Made by a program: the position numbers and the translations under genes. Positions 42,126 through 53,410 of a stretch of DNA of 64,000 nucleotides are shown here, in pieces. The first letter of the stretch is position 1, and every line of letters begins with the position of its first letter. The stretch comes from Agrostemma githago (Eukaryota; Streptophyta; Magnoliopsida; Caryophyllales; Caryophyllaceae), in contig OY288242.1 in assembly GCA_958450325.1 (NCBI GenBank), forward strand, positions 22,512,474 through 22,576,473, in the 5' to 3' direction. Below the pieces are notes generated by a model that was not told the origin of the DNA, did not search any database, and saw only the letters and a list, made by a program, of their open reading frames with translations.

Positions 42126-42723
42126 TATTTTATAAATAATTAGGAAATCGAGTTAAAACTATAAATTTTAGAAAAATGATGTTTTAAGAAAAAAGATATC
42201 AAAATTAATTTAGTCAGCGAGTTTTATAAATGAAATGAGATTTACAAAGATTTCAAATTTTTTTTAACAAATACTTCGTAGCTTTTATTAATAAATAAGA
42301 CAGATTTTACTAAAAATAGTCAATCGGAAACAAATAAGAGATTATTAGTGAAAATAGTCTCTACTAAAAATATATTTAAAACAAAAGCGACTAATTTCTC
42401 ATTTATTAATATAAGTTGTAGGACAAAATTAATTAAATTAACAAGTCCTCAAATCTCGATTATTGTATTAAAATACGATTTTAAGTTAAAGATTAAAAAT
42501 TAACGAAATATGACGAAAATATGAAATCGATATTATGTAGTTACTAGTGTCACGATAACCAACAAAATATTATAACGATCATAAATAATAAAATTACTAA
42601 CGATTTATAAAACGATATCGAAAGTTGTAAAATATTTAGAATCTACACAATTTTAAAAAACAATATTATTAGCAAATAATAAATAGCTAAAATTAGAAAA
42701 CCAGAGTTAAAATATTTACTACA
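42126..42723. repeat. Repeat H copy 2, right part (end approximate)
   Basis: It resumes with TATTTTATAAATAATTAGGA exactly where the left part stopped, and aligns to copy 1 from 19929 to 20216. Beyond that there is no second copy to compare. TACTACA at 42717-42723 is a plausible LTR end, giving an LTR-like repeat of about 1.76 kb. I found no matching 5-bp duplication. Confidence 0.65.
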
Positions 42724-43267
42724 TAATACTACTCACGAAGGACATGTCCTTGACGAAGGCCTCACGAAACGCCAGAAGATTGGAGAAGAACTGAGGATAA
42801 TTGTGAGAACGAAACCTAAAAACTGGAAGGGCGGAGAACACGGGTTTGGTAACTTCAGCTGACATCAAAACAGTAGCAACATCTCCCGACCGCAAAGACC
42901 ATGAGCTAAAACAGTAGAAAGACGAGGTTACAAGAGAAGACCAGATATGAGACTCTAAAAGAACCGATCGAGGGGACGACAACAAATGACATCTGCAGGA
43001 CCGAAGCGAACAACATCAGACGAAAAAGTAAGTAACAGAAGATGTGATGACAGTAGCGTATAGCAATGAACAACATCACAGGGAAGACACAAATGCAAAA
43101 ACAAGCAGGAACACGGAGGGAGTGACAAAAGGAAACGAAGACGATAGAAAACAATAATTGTTAACAAAACAGCAGTAGTAAAAAGAGAAGCAGCAGTGAT
43201 GAAGAGGACGTACAAACTGCAACAAGGAATAGCATGACAGCGGGGAACGATGAAAACAAAGGGCTAC
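42724..43267. other. Unassigned flank of element E (left)
   Basis: A stretch rich in A, C and G on the plus strand with no recognisable protein and no RNA gene. With the right flank (55802-56534) it formed one continuous piece before E inserted, as the GCTAC duplication shows. It may belong to the same element as repeat H. Confidence 0.5.
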
Positions 43268-43738
43268 TGTAGACACCCGCATTTTGCCTGCTAGTGTCTA
43301 CAACAGTTTCCGACAAAACATCCGATGATGATCGGACGTAAACATGACTTAATGCGCTCGAATACGGACTCAGAATCAATAGTATCCGACGTGGGCACTT
43401 AGTGGAGTAGAAATCACACAAAACCAACCTCAAATTGAGGCCAAGTGGGTCGTTTCCAATAAAATAAGACTAATTTGAGCAAAAACCGACTTTTTACGAC
43501 TCAAAACCCGGTTCAAGGCAAAAATCGACCTTGCAAAAGCTTCTAGAAACAGCCTAAAACAAACCACAAATTCAAAGTCAAGGTCAAAGCATGAAAATCT
43601 CAACCTTCCTATATACACTCACTCGCCTAACCCACTCGATCGAATGCCTTGACTTCACTCGATCGAGTGCAGCTACCAAAGCCCGAAAGACGCCTTTTTT
43701 TAGTCACTCGATCGAGTGACCCTAAACCGTGGGGAGTT

Positions 43739-43747
43739 CTATATATT
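43739..43747 (+). promoter_or_regulatory. TATA box in the 5' LTR of element E
   Basis: TATATATTT lies about 470 bases into the LTR and 21 bases after the third palindrome. The position matches the TATA box in the LTRs of A and F. Confidence 0.6.
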
Positions 43748-44102
43748 TATTTACCAACTGTAACACATATCAACCTTTGGCAACCCTACACACATCATCC
43801 ATCACTTACACACAACACATAACATACTTAGGCTTCCTTAGAGTCCTTATACACTCTAGCATACAAGCCACCCTCGAGATCAGAAATCGTCAAAAACCCG
43901 AGAGCATCCTCTCCCTAACCATACACACCATAACTCCTCCTACATTCTCGACACTCCCGCGCACACGCCGCTACTAAACGAGTTTGTTTCCGAGACCATT
44001 TAAGCATGTAGGTTGAGGGTGTCATCAAACCCCATTTCTATTTATCTAATCTCTTTCTCCCTTTCTTTTTCTCATTTATATATATACACATACTATATAC
44101 TA

Positions 44103-44193
44103 CTCCCTCCGGTTTTAAATTATTGTCCCGTTTCATGAATATATGTGAGAAGTATTATATTGAAACGGGGTAATAACTTAAAATCGGAGGGAG
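44103..44193. mobile_element. Stowaway-type MITE in the LTR of element E
   Basis: A 91-bp element with ends CTCCCTCCGGTTTTAA and TTAAAATCGGAGGGAG, flanked by TA (44101-44102 and 44194-44195). Confidence 0.92.
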
Positions 44194-45842
44194 TATATAT
44201 TATTAATACTACTAATCGCTAACACTAACTTTTTTATTTTCGTTTCATTTTATTTTCGTTCTTTTTTATTTCGTTACTAACTTTAATACTGCGTATATAT
44301 ATGTATATCTAATGAAAAAACCGTTTCGGATCGAACACGTTTAATTATGGTTTCCGTTTCATGTCCGTTTAACCTTTTTACAAGTTGTAACAGAGGTGAC
44401 ACCCTTTCGAGGAGCGCCGCCCTAAACACTTAAGGCGTAACGCGATCGCGGAAACACGTAGTTAAACGTGTTCGGTGCCATTTTCGAGGTTAATACGAAA
44501 CCCGTTGACGCGAAATCGAACACGTAATCCGTATAGATTAGTACTGATGTCGTGACGGGGAGGGAATCGATTTTCGCCCTAATCAAATTAATGACGATTT
44601 CATAAAACTTATTTCACATTTCGGATACCGATCTCATAACCGTACATTATACGTTATGAGTGCCGAAAAACCGAGTTGAGTTTAAATTACACTATATTCT
44701 TACGTAAATCGACTAACTATCTATTTTAAGGCAATAAATTCGAGTTTATCACTGTCTTCGAAACGAACAGCAGTTCGTACAGGGGGCACTCTATCGAGTG
44801 CGTTGGCTCACTCGTTGAGTGACCTCGCAAAAAACAGGCATGAGGTTTTTACGAAAGGCACTCGATCGAGTCCCTTCCATGACTCGATCGAGTGGCCTTC
44901 ATAATATAACTACGTGAGCCTCCTACATGTAACGATCCTCGTCAAATCTTTTTCTACGACTTTTAGTCATCACGTGTCAAGTCGATCATGTGCCTCCTGG
45001 TGAAGGGTATTCGATCGAGTAGCCTTCATCACCTTCCAACGTGAGCCTCCTACATATAACGAGCCTCGTCAAATCCTTTTTCTACGACTACGGTCGTCAC
45101 GTGTCAAGTCTATCACGTGTTCATCCTTTCAAAATCATGCATCGTATCATTCTCTAATCATCTAATCTATTTATATTTTTGTTATTATTTCGATTATGTT
45201 AGTTTTGTTCGTCGTTTTGTATTGTCCGGGTTATATTTCCGCCTGTGTATTTTGTATCCATTTACGAGTTTCGTTTATTTTCAATGTTTACCATTTTATA
45301 AATAAACCTCACATGCTAAATAACTTCAACGTGAACTAGATGCATTAAAGTGACATAGTTTCGAAAATAATTCACATGCCCAGCTAAAACGTCGTTTGCA
45401 TAATATTCAATCGTCATACTAACGCGCGTACACGAAAACGAACGATATCCTAGTAGAGGCCGCTAAGAGCGGGTGCGGTTGGGTGTCCTTCGTGGGCTTC
45501 CAAACACGTACCCTCACCCCTTACTCAGAACCATGGTTTCCGGATGTCCGAAACCGTTGGCACACTAGAGTTATTTGATGTACGATTTCCGATAACTCGG
45601 CGTCCGTATCGTAATGCAAAGGGACGAACCCATAAGCTCTAGCACTAAAAGGGGTCGTGCTTTGTGCACGATATGCCTAAGTGTAGAGTGGGTTCGAACG
45701 GGTCCGAACTCCCACAAAGTTCGGTGGCGACTCCTATTTCGATTTAAATTTTGACCCGAGATCAATCTTACCACGAGATTCATTCGCCTATCCAAACCCG
45801 CGCATAGTCGCGTCGGGGTGGACCTATGTCATGTCCACAATT

Positions 45843-45860
45843 TGGCGACTCCGCCGGGGA
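45843..45860 (+). other. Primer-binding site of element E (tRNA-Arg type)
   Basis: TGGCGACTCCGCCGGGGA lies three bases after the LTR. It differs at one position from the PBS of element A. Confidence 0.85.
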
Positions 45861-47525
45861 TACCTGATGTACTACTCGTCATCAGGATTCCTAGGGTGAG
45901 ACTCGAAATCGTTCGATTAATAATGTACGTGTTTTAGTTCGATGGTTCATGTATAACCCATTTTTACCCAGCCCGGTTACTTGTGACCGATGTCCCACTA
46001 TACCGCGGTGCATTCCTAAACGGGTGCGCTAAAGACATCTATGGCCGAACTCGTATGGGTTTCGCGGCATGTTCCAAGACCAACTCGGCTTAGGAAGTCC
46101 GTCCTGATTTACGAGAGAGCCATCGTTGTTGGTATAGACCCGATTTTGACCGACCGAGACTTAGCGTAAAGCATACATGGTGTCGTCATAATGCTTATGT
46201 GATTACGTGCTACTTGGTTTCCGTGTCATTTTTCAAAAACCATTATTTCAAAAATGCATCTTTCAAAATGTCAAGTTTTCAAAACCTCAAAATGCTGCCG
46301 AAATTTAGACTTATGATTTGACTCAAAAGTAGCCTATTCTGTAACCGACATGCCGCCATTTCAAAATTCGAATTTTCGATCCACCTTCGATTTTCGAATT
46401 TTAAAAATTTCATTTCGATTTTCAAATCTTCGGGATGCCATTTTTTATTTCCAAATCTTCGGGATCCGGTCTACGATTTTCAAATTCTCGGAAATTTATT
46501 TTTAACATTCAAAATTTTGAAATTCCAAATATTCAACTTTTCAAAAAAAATCGGTCCTGTCGGCATGCTGCCAATTTCAAAAGTCAGGACCGTCCTCGAA
46601 ATTTTTCAAACTCCGAATTTTTCAAAATTCAACCATTTTAAAAAAAAAACCTTCCTTATTATAAGACCTACCGTAATCCGTGTGTCGGGTCTTTTCATAA
46701 TTTGTCGAATGTCTGTAGCGTCGAAATATCGTTTATCCTACATCACGGGTTTCTTCCCCATCCTAGTCCACCTTACCCTAAAGGCACAACCGACCAACAC
46801 GAGTCATTCACTCGTAAATGGGAGGTTCGTCTACACTCAAGCCTTAACTAGAAAGTCACACGCAATCTTTCCCTCGAACAGGACAGTCCCCACGACCTTC
46901 CCTAAGGGAATCTCGCCCATCTTTCAATCCGTTAGTCGAGTCAACCCAATTCAAAAATCCTTTAACTTAAGGGTCTACCCTAATCTCAGGGTCCATCCTT
47001 ATTCAAGTCGGGTTAAGGGTCTCTAGCGTCGAAGCTCTGCTGATTGCACATCGCAAATTTCTTCCCTTACCCCGTCTGCCTTTCCTCGAGGCCGAGTCAA
47101 CCTTTTACAAGGCATAGCCCTATAACAAAAGGTTCGTGACCCTTACGTCTAAGGGACACTCGTCCAACACTTGAGTCTTAAAAAAACCTTCGATCTCACT
47201 CGGGAGCTACCCTTCAGCCGAACGATCAATCACGATTACTCTAAGGGTCATGTCTTACACGTGTTGTCTCACCTACCCCACTTTTGAGTCATTTAGATGC
47301 CAAACCATCTGAGTCCTATCAGAGTCCTTAGTCTCACTTGGGAGCTATTCTCCGACCGAGCGATTAATCACAGTCACTCCAAGAATCGCACCCCACATAT
47401 TTGTCTTAGGGGAGTCTAACAAGAGTCAAACCAGAGTTATCTTTTCTCCCGCGCTATTTCCTATGCCTTGGCGTGTACGAGTTCCGAAGCAACATTTCCT
47501 GATTACGTGGGTATTCTCGCAGAGT
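45861..47525 (+). other. Untranslated leader of element E
   Basis: About 1.66 kb without a gene. The part at 46230-46660 is full of TTCAAAATTT and TTTTCGAATTT motifs, as in the leader of A. The open frame at 46517-47026 in this A/T-biased DNA has no recognisable content. Confidence 0.7.
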
Positions 47526-48399
47526 ATGACATCCACAACCGGGAATAGGGACATGGAAAACACCATTAATGAAATGAAGGCTTTCCTGGAGACAATGGTT
47601 AGTAGGAAGGCCATGGTTGAAACCCAATTAGGGTTCCTGAGAGCCGACCAAGAGGCCATGCGTGCTCGTTTAACTGTCATTGAACGACGAGACCTCAATT
47701 CTGGGTCAATGAATACTGAGTCATTTGCCAAACTGATCAGCACAGTGCGTATGATCGAGGAACAGTTTCATGCCCTCCAAAAGAACAACATTCGTATTGA
47801 AAACTCCTGAAACTATACACCCATCAGTGAGAAACTACCAACAGATCTCAATCTAGAAGGGTTACCCATATTCGAAAGGACGGAGGATCCATTATTACAC
47901 CTCCGAGCTTTCAAACAATTCATGGCAATCAAGGGGGTCAAAGCCGACATGTTCATCAATCTGTTCGGCATATCCCTCGGAAAATACCCGAAAGCCTGGT
48001 TCTATAGGCTAAACACAAAAAGATTCCCAACTTGGGAAGATGTGGCTGCCGAGTTCACTCAAAACTATTCTGATAATACTGAACTTCAGACTACCATGCA
48101 GACTTTAGAAGTGATGGCCCAAGATCCAATAAAGGGTTTCACCAAATAACTTCAGCGTTGGCGGGCTGAGAGTGTTAAGCTGGTAGACAAGCCCAGCAAG
48201 AAGATACTAGTGGAGGTGTTCATCAACAACCTCCTGCCGCGTCAATCTTAGGTATGCCGGCATTTCAAACTTTGTGGTGCTTACCGAAATGGGCACTAGG
48301 ATTGAAAACGATCTTCGACATAATGAAGATCTGGGTGAAGCTTCTACTGAAGGCTATACTGGACATCCACTTGAGTCCTTAGAAGCCGACGACTACTGA
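47526..48399 (+). pseudogene. gag: Decayed gag of element E
   Basis: It is homologous to the gag of A: METQ-like coiled start, GLPIFERTEDPLLHLRAFKQF, YPKAWFYRLNTKRFPTWEDV, TLEVMAQDP and VLTEMGTRIENDLR. Breaks are TGA at 47808, TAA at 48147, a lost segment near 48240 and a final TGA at 48397. It ends before the knuckle. The next recognisable sequence is the Ser-Glu linker, so the second half of gag and all of protease were removed in one internal deletion. Confidence 0.88.
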
Positions 48400-50680
48400 C
48401 AACATCATTCAAGAGTCTGGATTTGATTTAAGTCCGAGTCTGAGTCCGAGTCTAGGATGTACTATTTCTTTCAATTTCAAAGTCAGAGTCAGAGTCAACT
48501 GTATTCTGTCCTCTTTTCAAAATTCAATAAAATCAGCTTTTCTATTTCTCATGTACGCTTTCCTTATGCGTTTCTGAGAACATGATGAACACCATCATAC
48601 ACTGTGAGCACATGCACGTGACTATTACAAGCACATCTATAATGACTACAGGAAACTGAGACCCCGTGTTTTCCTTTACCTTTTCCATGTCTGACATAGA
48701 AAGCCACGTAACTACCCTTAGCAGGAGCGCTATCGAATACTATAACAAATCTAGGTAGTCTCCTAGTTTGGGTTCAAGACGGGAGGCAAGCCCATTTGTC
48801 ACAGTAAACAACCCTCCAGTAAGACCAACCAATTCCTACCTTAGGTGTTAGTCTGACCAACAAAAAGGAAAAAAAAATTGGACAAAAAAAAATCAAAAGT
48901 CCAAGGAAAAAGCAAAAGGTCAAAATAAAAGAGCTGACCATGATCAAAAAGAACTCCAAACATCCCTCGACCAGATACGGTCATTCCCTCAACCAGAGTA
49001 CGGTCAATCCCTTGACTGGGGCACGTCAACTCAAATGAAGAATCCCACGGCCGGCGCTAAGAGTTCAACCAAAAAAATCCCATAACCGGGGCTAAAAGGT
49101 CAACCAAAAAATTCAAAAAACCATGACCATGGTTAACGGTCAACTTAAGTGAAAGTCCATTGACCGGGGTACAGTCAATTCAAAAATTATCAATGTCCAT
49201 ACCATCAAATAGAGGAGAGACAATCAGGTTGGTCAGCTAACATCACATCTAGCCGCCCCACATTACAACCTTCAAGACCTTCTCGAGACCTAGGCTAAGA
49301 GACATCCCGGAATTTTGAGGATTCAAGCTCCATAGGATACACCCTAACCATTAGGGTTAGCCATGGAAATCAGATCCCGCATTATCGAACCTATCTCAAT
49401 CGAAGTTCTAGTCGTTTTTACTCCACTTCCCCCTTTTCTTGCCACATTACAATACCTTACCCTCGAAGCCTTAGCTCCACAAAATCGAGATCCAGATTTC
49501 GAATCATCAAAGCCACTTACGACCTAGCCCCACATTTCCAAAATCATCTGAACCAGTTACCAGCCCCAAACACGGGAACTCAACCTGCGGTCGGCATAGA
49601 ACATGCCCAAATAGTTCACACCACCTCTGGGGGCTACCCCGATGAACAATCACAGTCACGGGATCAACATCCTAACTGTTCCACCCCTTTGATCAAGACA
49701 TCATTGGGAATGCACCTAGCCTACACCATCACTATGGCTAGTTACACACAAAGCCCTAATAAACTAGGCACCATAATATATCTTCCAATCCCCTGAACTA
49801 CGGCTTGGTTTGATTTCACTACACGTGAATATGAATGCAGCCTTTCAACAAAGGCAGAACCACCCACATTGACACAAATTTCAAAAAGCACCGTCATTTC
49901 TATCAGGACACTGTCATGTTCTCCACAGTTAGCTTTGTCGTCCGGGGGCTTCTCTTAGGCAGAAGTTCTCCATCCGCTCACAAAATCCAAAAGACTTTCA
50001 AAAATAGCATATTTCTATAGAGTGTCCTAGCACTCGGCTCAGTCGAAGACAAGAATTCGTTAGGGACTCGAAGCGACACCCACTTCGGGAACGTATCCCA
50101 AAACCAAAAATTCAAAAGAGCAATAGGCTACAACTCGCTAAGGCTAACCCCTGCCGTGCAGTTACAGTCTCATTACCGACTAATGGAATTCCCCCATATC
50201 ACATCCTTCCCAATTTTGATGTTTGACCGTGTTGCCACTCGCCTAGGCTACGGAGTAGCACAACTTAAGAGTCTTGTCGTCATAGGTGGCCCACCTTCCT
50301 ACCGAGTCACTGTCCAACCCTTCAAGAGTCCAAGTCATGTCTGTCCACTCGTCCTGTCACGTCCAGAGTCGAGTCTATTGGTAGGCCTATCTCTTCAAAT
50401 TCTTTCTTTGAAATTTGCAAAACTTAGCCATTTGAGAAAATCCTTTTCGGCAAGGTCAAATTTCGGTCTATTTAAACTGCAAATTTCTTTTCTAACCCTT
50501 TCAATTTTGAAAACCTATCTCCTTGCACGTGAGTTGCTTTCAGGACTTCGTTTTCAAAATGAAGCAAAAATCATTTTCCCCAACGCAAGCTAGTCTATAG
50601 ATGCTAATTGCATTTCCTATGTGCTATCTGCTATATCTGTTATTTCTGCCTGTGTATCTAAGATTTCAGGTACCAGCTCG
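48400..50680 (+). other. Non-coding 3' part of element E
   Basis: It starts with the remains of the Ser-Glu-encoding repeat (48436-48497, GAGTCC and GAGTCA units). A region with degenerate CCGGGGTAC/GGTCAA motifs (48930-49190) follows, then about 1.5 kb without recognisable features. Frames here (for example 50156-50593) show no protein similarity that I can name. Confidence 0.6.
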
Positions 50681-51045
50681 TGCTTCCCAACGGAACATCA
50701 AAGGCTGTGTTACTACATCCGAGATGGGATGTGTCTGCAAACAGATACACGTAGGACTTCAGAAGCAAGTCCCTGCGCAGCTCCTTTACTCCCCAGCGGA
50801 ATACCCGAGGCGGTGTTTCTTCTAGAATTTTACATCCAAGATGGGATGTGTCTGCAAACAGGTACACCCAGGGCTTCAGAAGCAAGTCCTCGCGCAGCTC
50901 TAAGATGGGATGTGTCTGCAAACAAGTACACCCAATGCTTTGGAAGCACGTCCCCGCGCAGCACCAAGATGGGATGTGTCTGCATACAGGTACACCCAGG
51001 GCTTCAAAAGCAAGTCCCCGCGGAATACCATCCACTTCATAGCAT
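50680..51045. repeat. Tandem array with 64-bp and 117-bp units in element E
   Basis: The motif GATGGGATGTGTCTGCA starts at 50723, 50840, 50904 and 50968. The first spacing is 117 and the next two are 64. The longer unit carries an extra insert around CGGAATACCCGAGGCGG. Each unit continues with a CAGGTACACCCAGGGCTTC-like sequence and CGCGCAGC. Open frames on both strands here are repeat artefacts. Confidence 0.9.
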
Positions 51046-52845
51046 CGGGACATGAGGTATTAAAAAGTGAAGACCATTTGGTAATCCCTTTTTACCATTA
51101 TTCTTCTCCCTTTCCCTTATTCACATGGAAGTTTGGGCTTGTATGCTTTGGAGGTTCACTTGGTGAACATTTTGGAATTGGTGGTTGTGGTTGTGTTGAC
51201 TATTTGAAGAAGATTGGAGAGCTTGGCTTTACTTGTAGTTGTTTTTGTTTTTGTTGTGTTCGTTGTGTTTTATGCGTTTAGGGAAATTGTTTTCGAAAAC
51301 CCGATTGTGAGACTTGCTTACGAGTGTTCACCTTCCCTTGTTAGTAACTCATTTTGATTTTGAACTTTACTCTACTAGAATGACATTAAACCAAAAATTT
51401 CATTGATCTTTTAGCTTGAGTCCACTTTTTATACTAGGAGTTTACATCGGAGTTTGCATTTGACCACCTTGACCCCTCATGGAGTGATAAGGCCTTGGTT
51501 ACCGGATCTCGTGCCTATAGGTGACCTTACATGAAGATATCTTTATGTTTGGGACGACCCTCTTTGCTTTTGCAGAAACGTCAGGATTACACTTACCTCC
51601 AGTGTGGACTAACTCCATGGTTCACTCTTTTCTATCCCGTTTAACACCCCGTTGTACGCTTTTAGTTGATTAAGAGGACCTAGATAAATTATCAATGTTT
51701 TTAGTGATTTAATGTCATCCTATTAGACTTTAGTCCACTTCATCTTGAATAACTAACTTTGGAATGTTTGTACTTGTCTCGAGTAAACGATCGGTGTCTT
51801 TCTCGCCGTCTCGATAAGGGATTCGGTGTTTTCATGTTTGGATGCAACTATTCTTGTTTGTTTGTTCGTTCGTTTGTGTACATGTGCTTGTTCATTTTTG
51901 TTCTGTGTGAGTTTAGTTGCGTCCGCAATTTTGAGCAAGACCCAACTTGCCTTGCATGGGAGTACCTTACCTCATAGGTATTTCGATGTGAGTTGAAGGG
52001 ACGGAGCGGGCCCGTTAATTGCCCCGTATCGGCTTAGTTTCTTTTATTAGTAGATTTTATTCTAATACCTTTTGTTGTGTTCTTTTTATGTGTGTGCATG
52101 TTTGTGTGTCTTTCCTTATAGGTACCTTCAACAAACTATGACAATGGATGAGAAAAGGATAAGAAGCACGAAATCGTTCTAGTGTGGGGGAGAACTTATG
52201 CTTCAAAAGGTAATTTCTTACCCACCCTTCCTTCCCCTTCCTAATTGAGGACAATGTTCGGTTTAAGTGTGGGGGGAGTAGATTGACGATTCGTCGTTGC
52301 TTTAGGATTGTGGTTGATGTTGTTTTTGGAGATTCATTGGTGGAGTATATATGTTGTTTATTTGTGGTTGTTATAGATTGTAGCCTTGTGTTTTGTTTGT
52401 TGTTTTTGTGTCTTGTCTTGTTTTGTGTTTTCATTTGATAAAACTTGAAAAATCCTAAAAATTTAAAAATTCCAAAAATTCCAAAAAGATTTTTTTTTCG
52501 TGTTTCACTTGTTTTTCTTGATAAAATCAATTTTCTAATTCTCAACTTCTTTAAACAGTATGGATTTTTCTATTACTTGTTGGTTGATCTTAAATATTAT
52601 ATATTGATTGTCCTCCTACTGTAAGTCGCTCGGGTGTGTACCTCACTTATGTCCACCTTTCACCTCCCGTGTTGTGATTTCGACATTGTACGCTTGTCTA
52701 GGTGACTATAACCCAAGTGACTTCTATCCTTTCCGATCCATCATTCCACAAAAATACTCCACAAATAAGAGTTTGGTTATGATATAGAATTTTGCATTCC
52801 GTTTCCATTCAAATGAACTCAAACATCAAACATGTGCAAACAAAG

Positions 52846-52985
52846 AAAAATTATCAAAAACTCAAAAGAAAAGAATAAGGGGGAGAAGAAGAAAACAAAA
52901 GAAAAAGAAATGAAAAAGAAAAAAAAATGAACGAAAAGAAAAGAAAATGAAAAAGAAGAAGAGAAAAAAAGAGAAAAAGAAAGAC
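52846..52985. repeat. Purine-rich low-complexity tract
   Basis: Nearly continuous A and G in GAAAAAG/AAGAAG-type runs. It gives a spurious Phe/Ser-rich frame on the minus strand (52819-53025). Such tracts are common before the 3' LTR in Athila elements. Confidence 0.8.
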
Positions 52986-53390
52986 GATTCCTTCCCCGAG
53001 TATTTTTTATATTCATATCTTCCATTTTGGATCGGTTCTTATCTCACTTGGGCCATTAGGACGACACTAGCCCTTGTTTTAGCAAGTGGCCGAGACTTGT
53101 ATGCTTTAGTCGATAACTTCATGGGAGTACTCATTCCATCTCCGCCACATATCCCGACATAGCATGGACCGAGGCCAAGAAATATGTAATAATTATTTTT
53201 GCAACCGATTTAGTAATTTTAGTATTCATATTCTATATTTTAGTTGGATTTTAGAATCGTGACTTTTGATTTGAAAACTTGTAATTTGTTGTGTTACTTG
53301 TTTTTCGTTCTTGTGTTTTGTGTTTTTGTTTTTGCGTGTTATCTATTTATGGGTCGTAGATTAGTCTAATGAGTTACTCGAGGACGAGTA

Positions 53391-53410
53391 AAGTTTAAGT
53401 GTGGGGGTAT
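53391..53410 (+). other. Polypurine tract before the Athila LTR
   Basis: AAGTTTAAGTGTGGGGGTAT directly precedes the LTR start TGATAACACG. It would prime plus-strand synthesis. Confidence 0.75.

Larger units (their letters stand above)
43633..45020. repeat. Dispersed ACTCGATCGAGT palindromes in the LTR of element E
   Basis: The perfect palindrome CACTCGATCGAGTG or close variants occur at 43633, 43656, 43705, 44787, 44808, 44859, 44881 and 45009. Three lie just upstream of the TATA box and five lie far downstream. They are not part of one tandem array. Confidence 0.85.
43268..45839 (+). repeat. 5' LTR of element E
   Basis: A 2572-bp LTR with TG...CA ends, related to the LTRs of A and F. It contains a TATA box (43739-43747), a Stowaway MITE (44103-44193), a set of ACTCGATCGAGT palindromes, and an imperfect direct repeat (44910-44998 and 45039-45125, starting ACGTGAGCCTCCTACAT). 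Confidence 0.93.

Noticed and set aside
42719..43433. Minus-strand frames rich in Phe, Ser and Leu
   Set aside because: They are shadows of A- and G-rich DNA on the other strand with no family signature. Some extend into the LTR of E.
50601..51281. Several overlapping frames with repeated Cys-Leu-Gln-Thr peptides
   Set aside because: They follow the 64/117-bp tandem array in all frames, and none is favoured.
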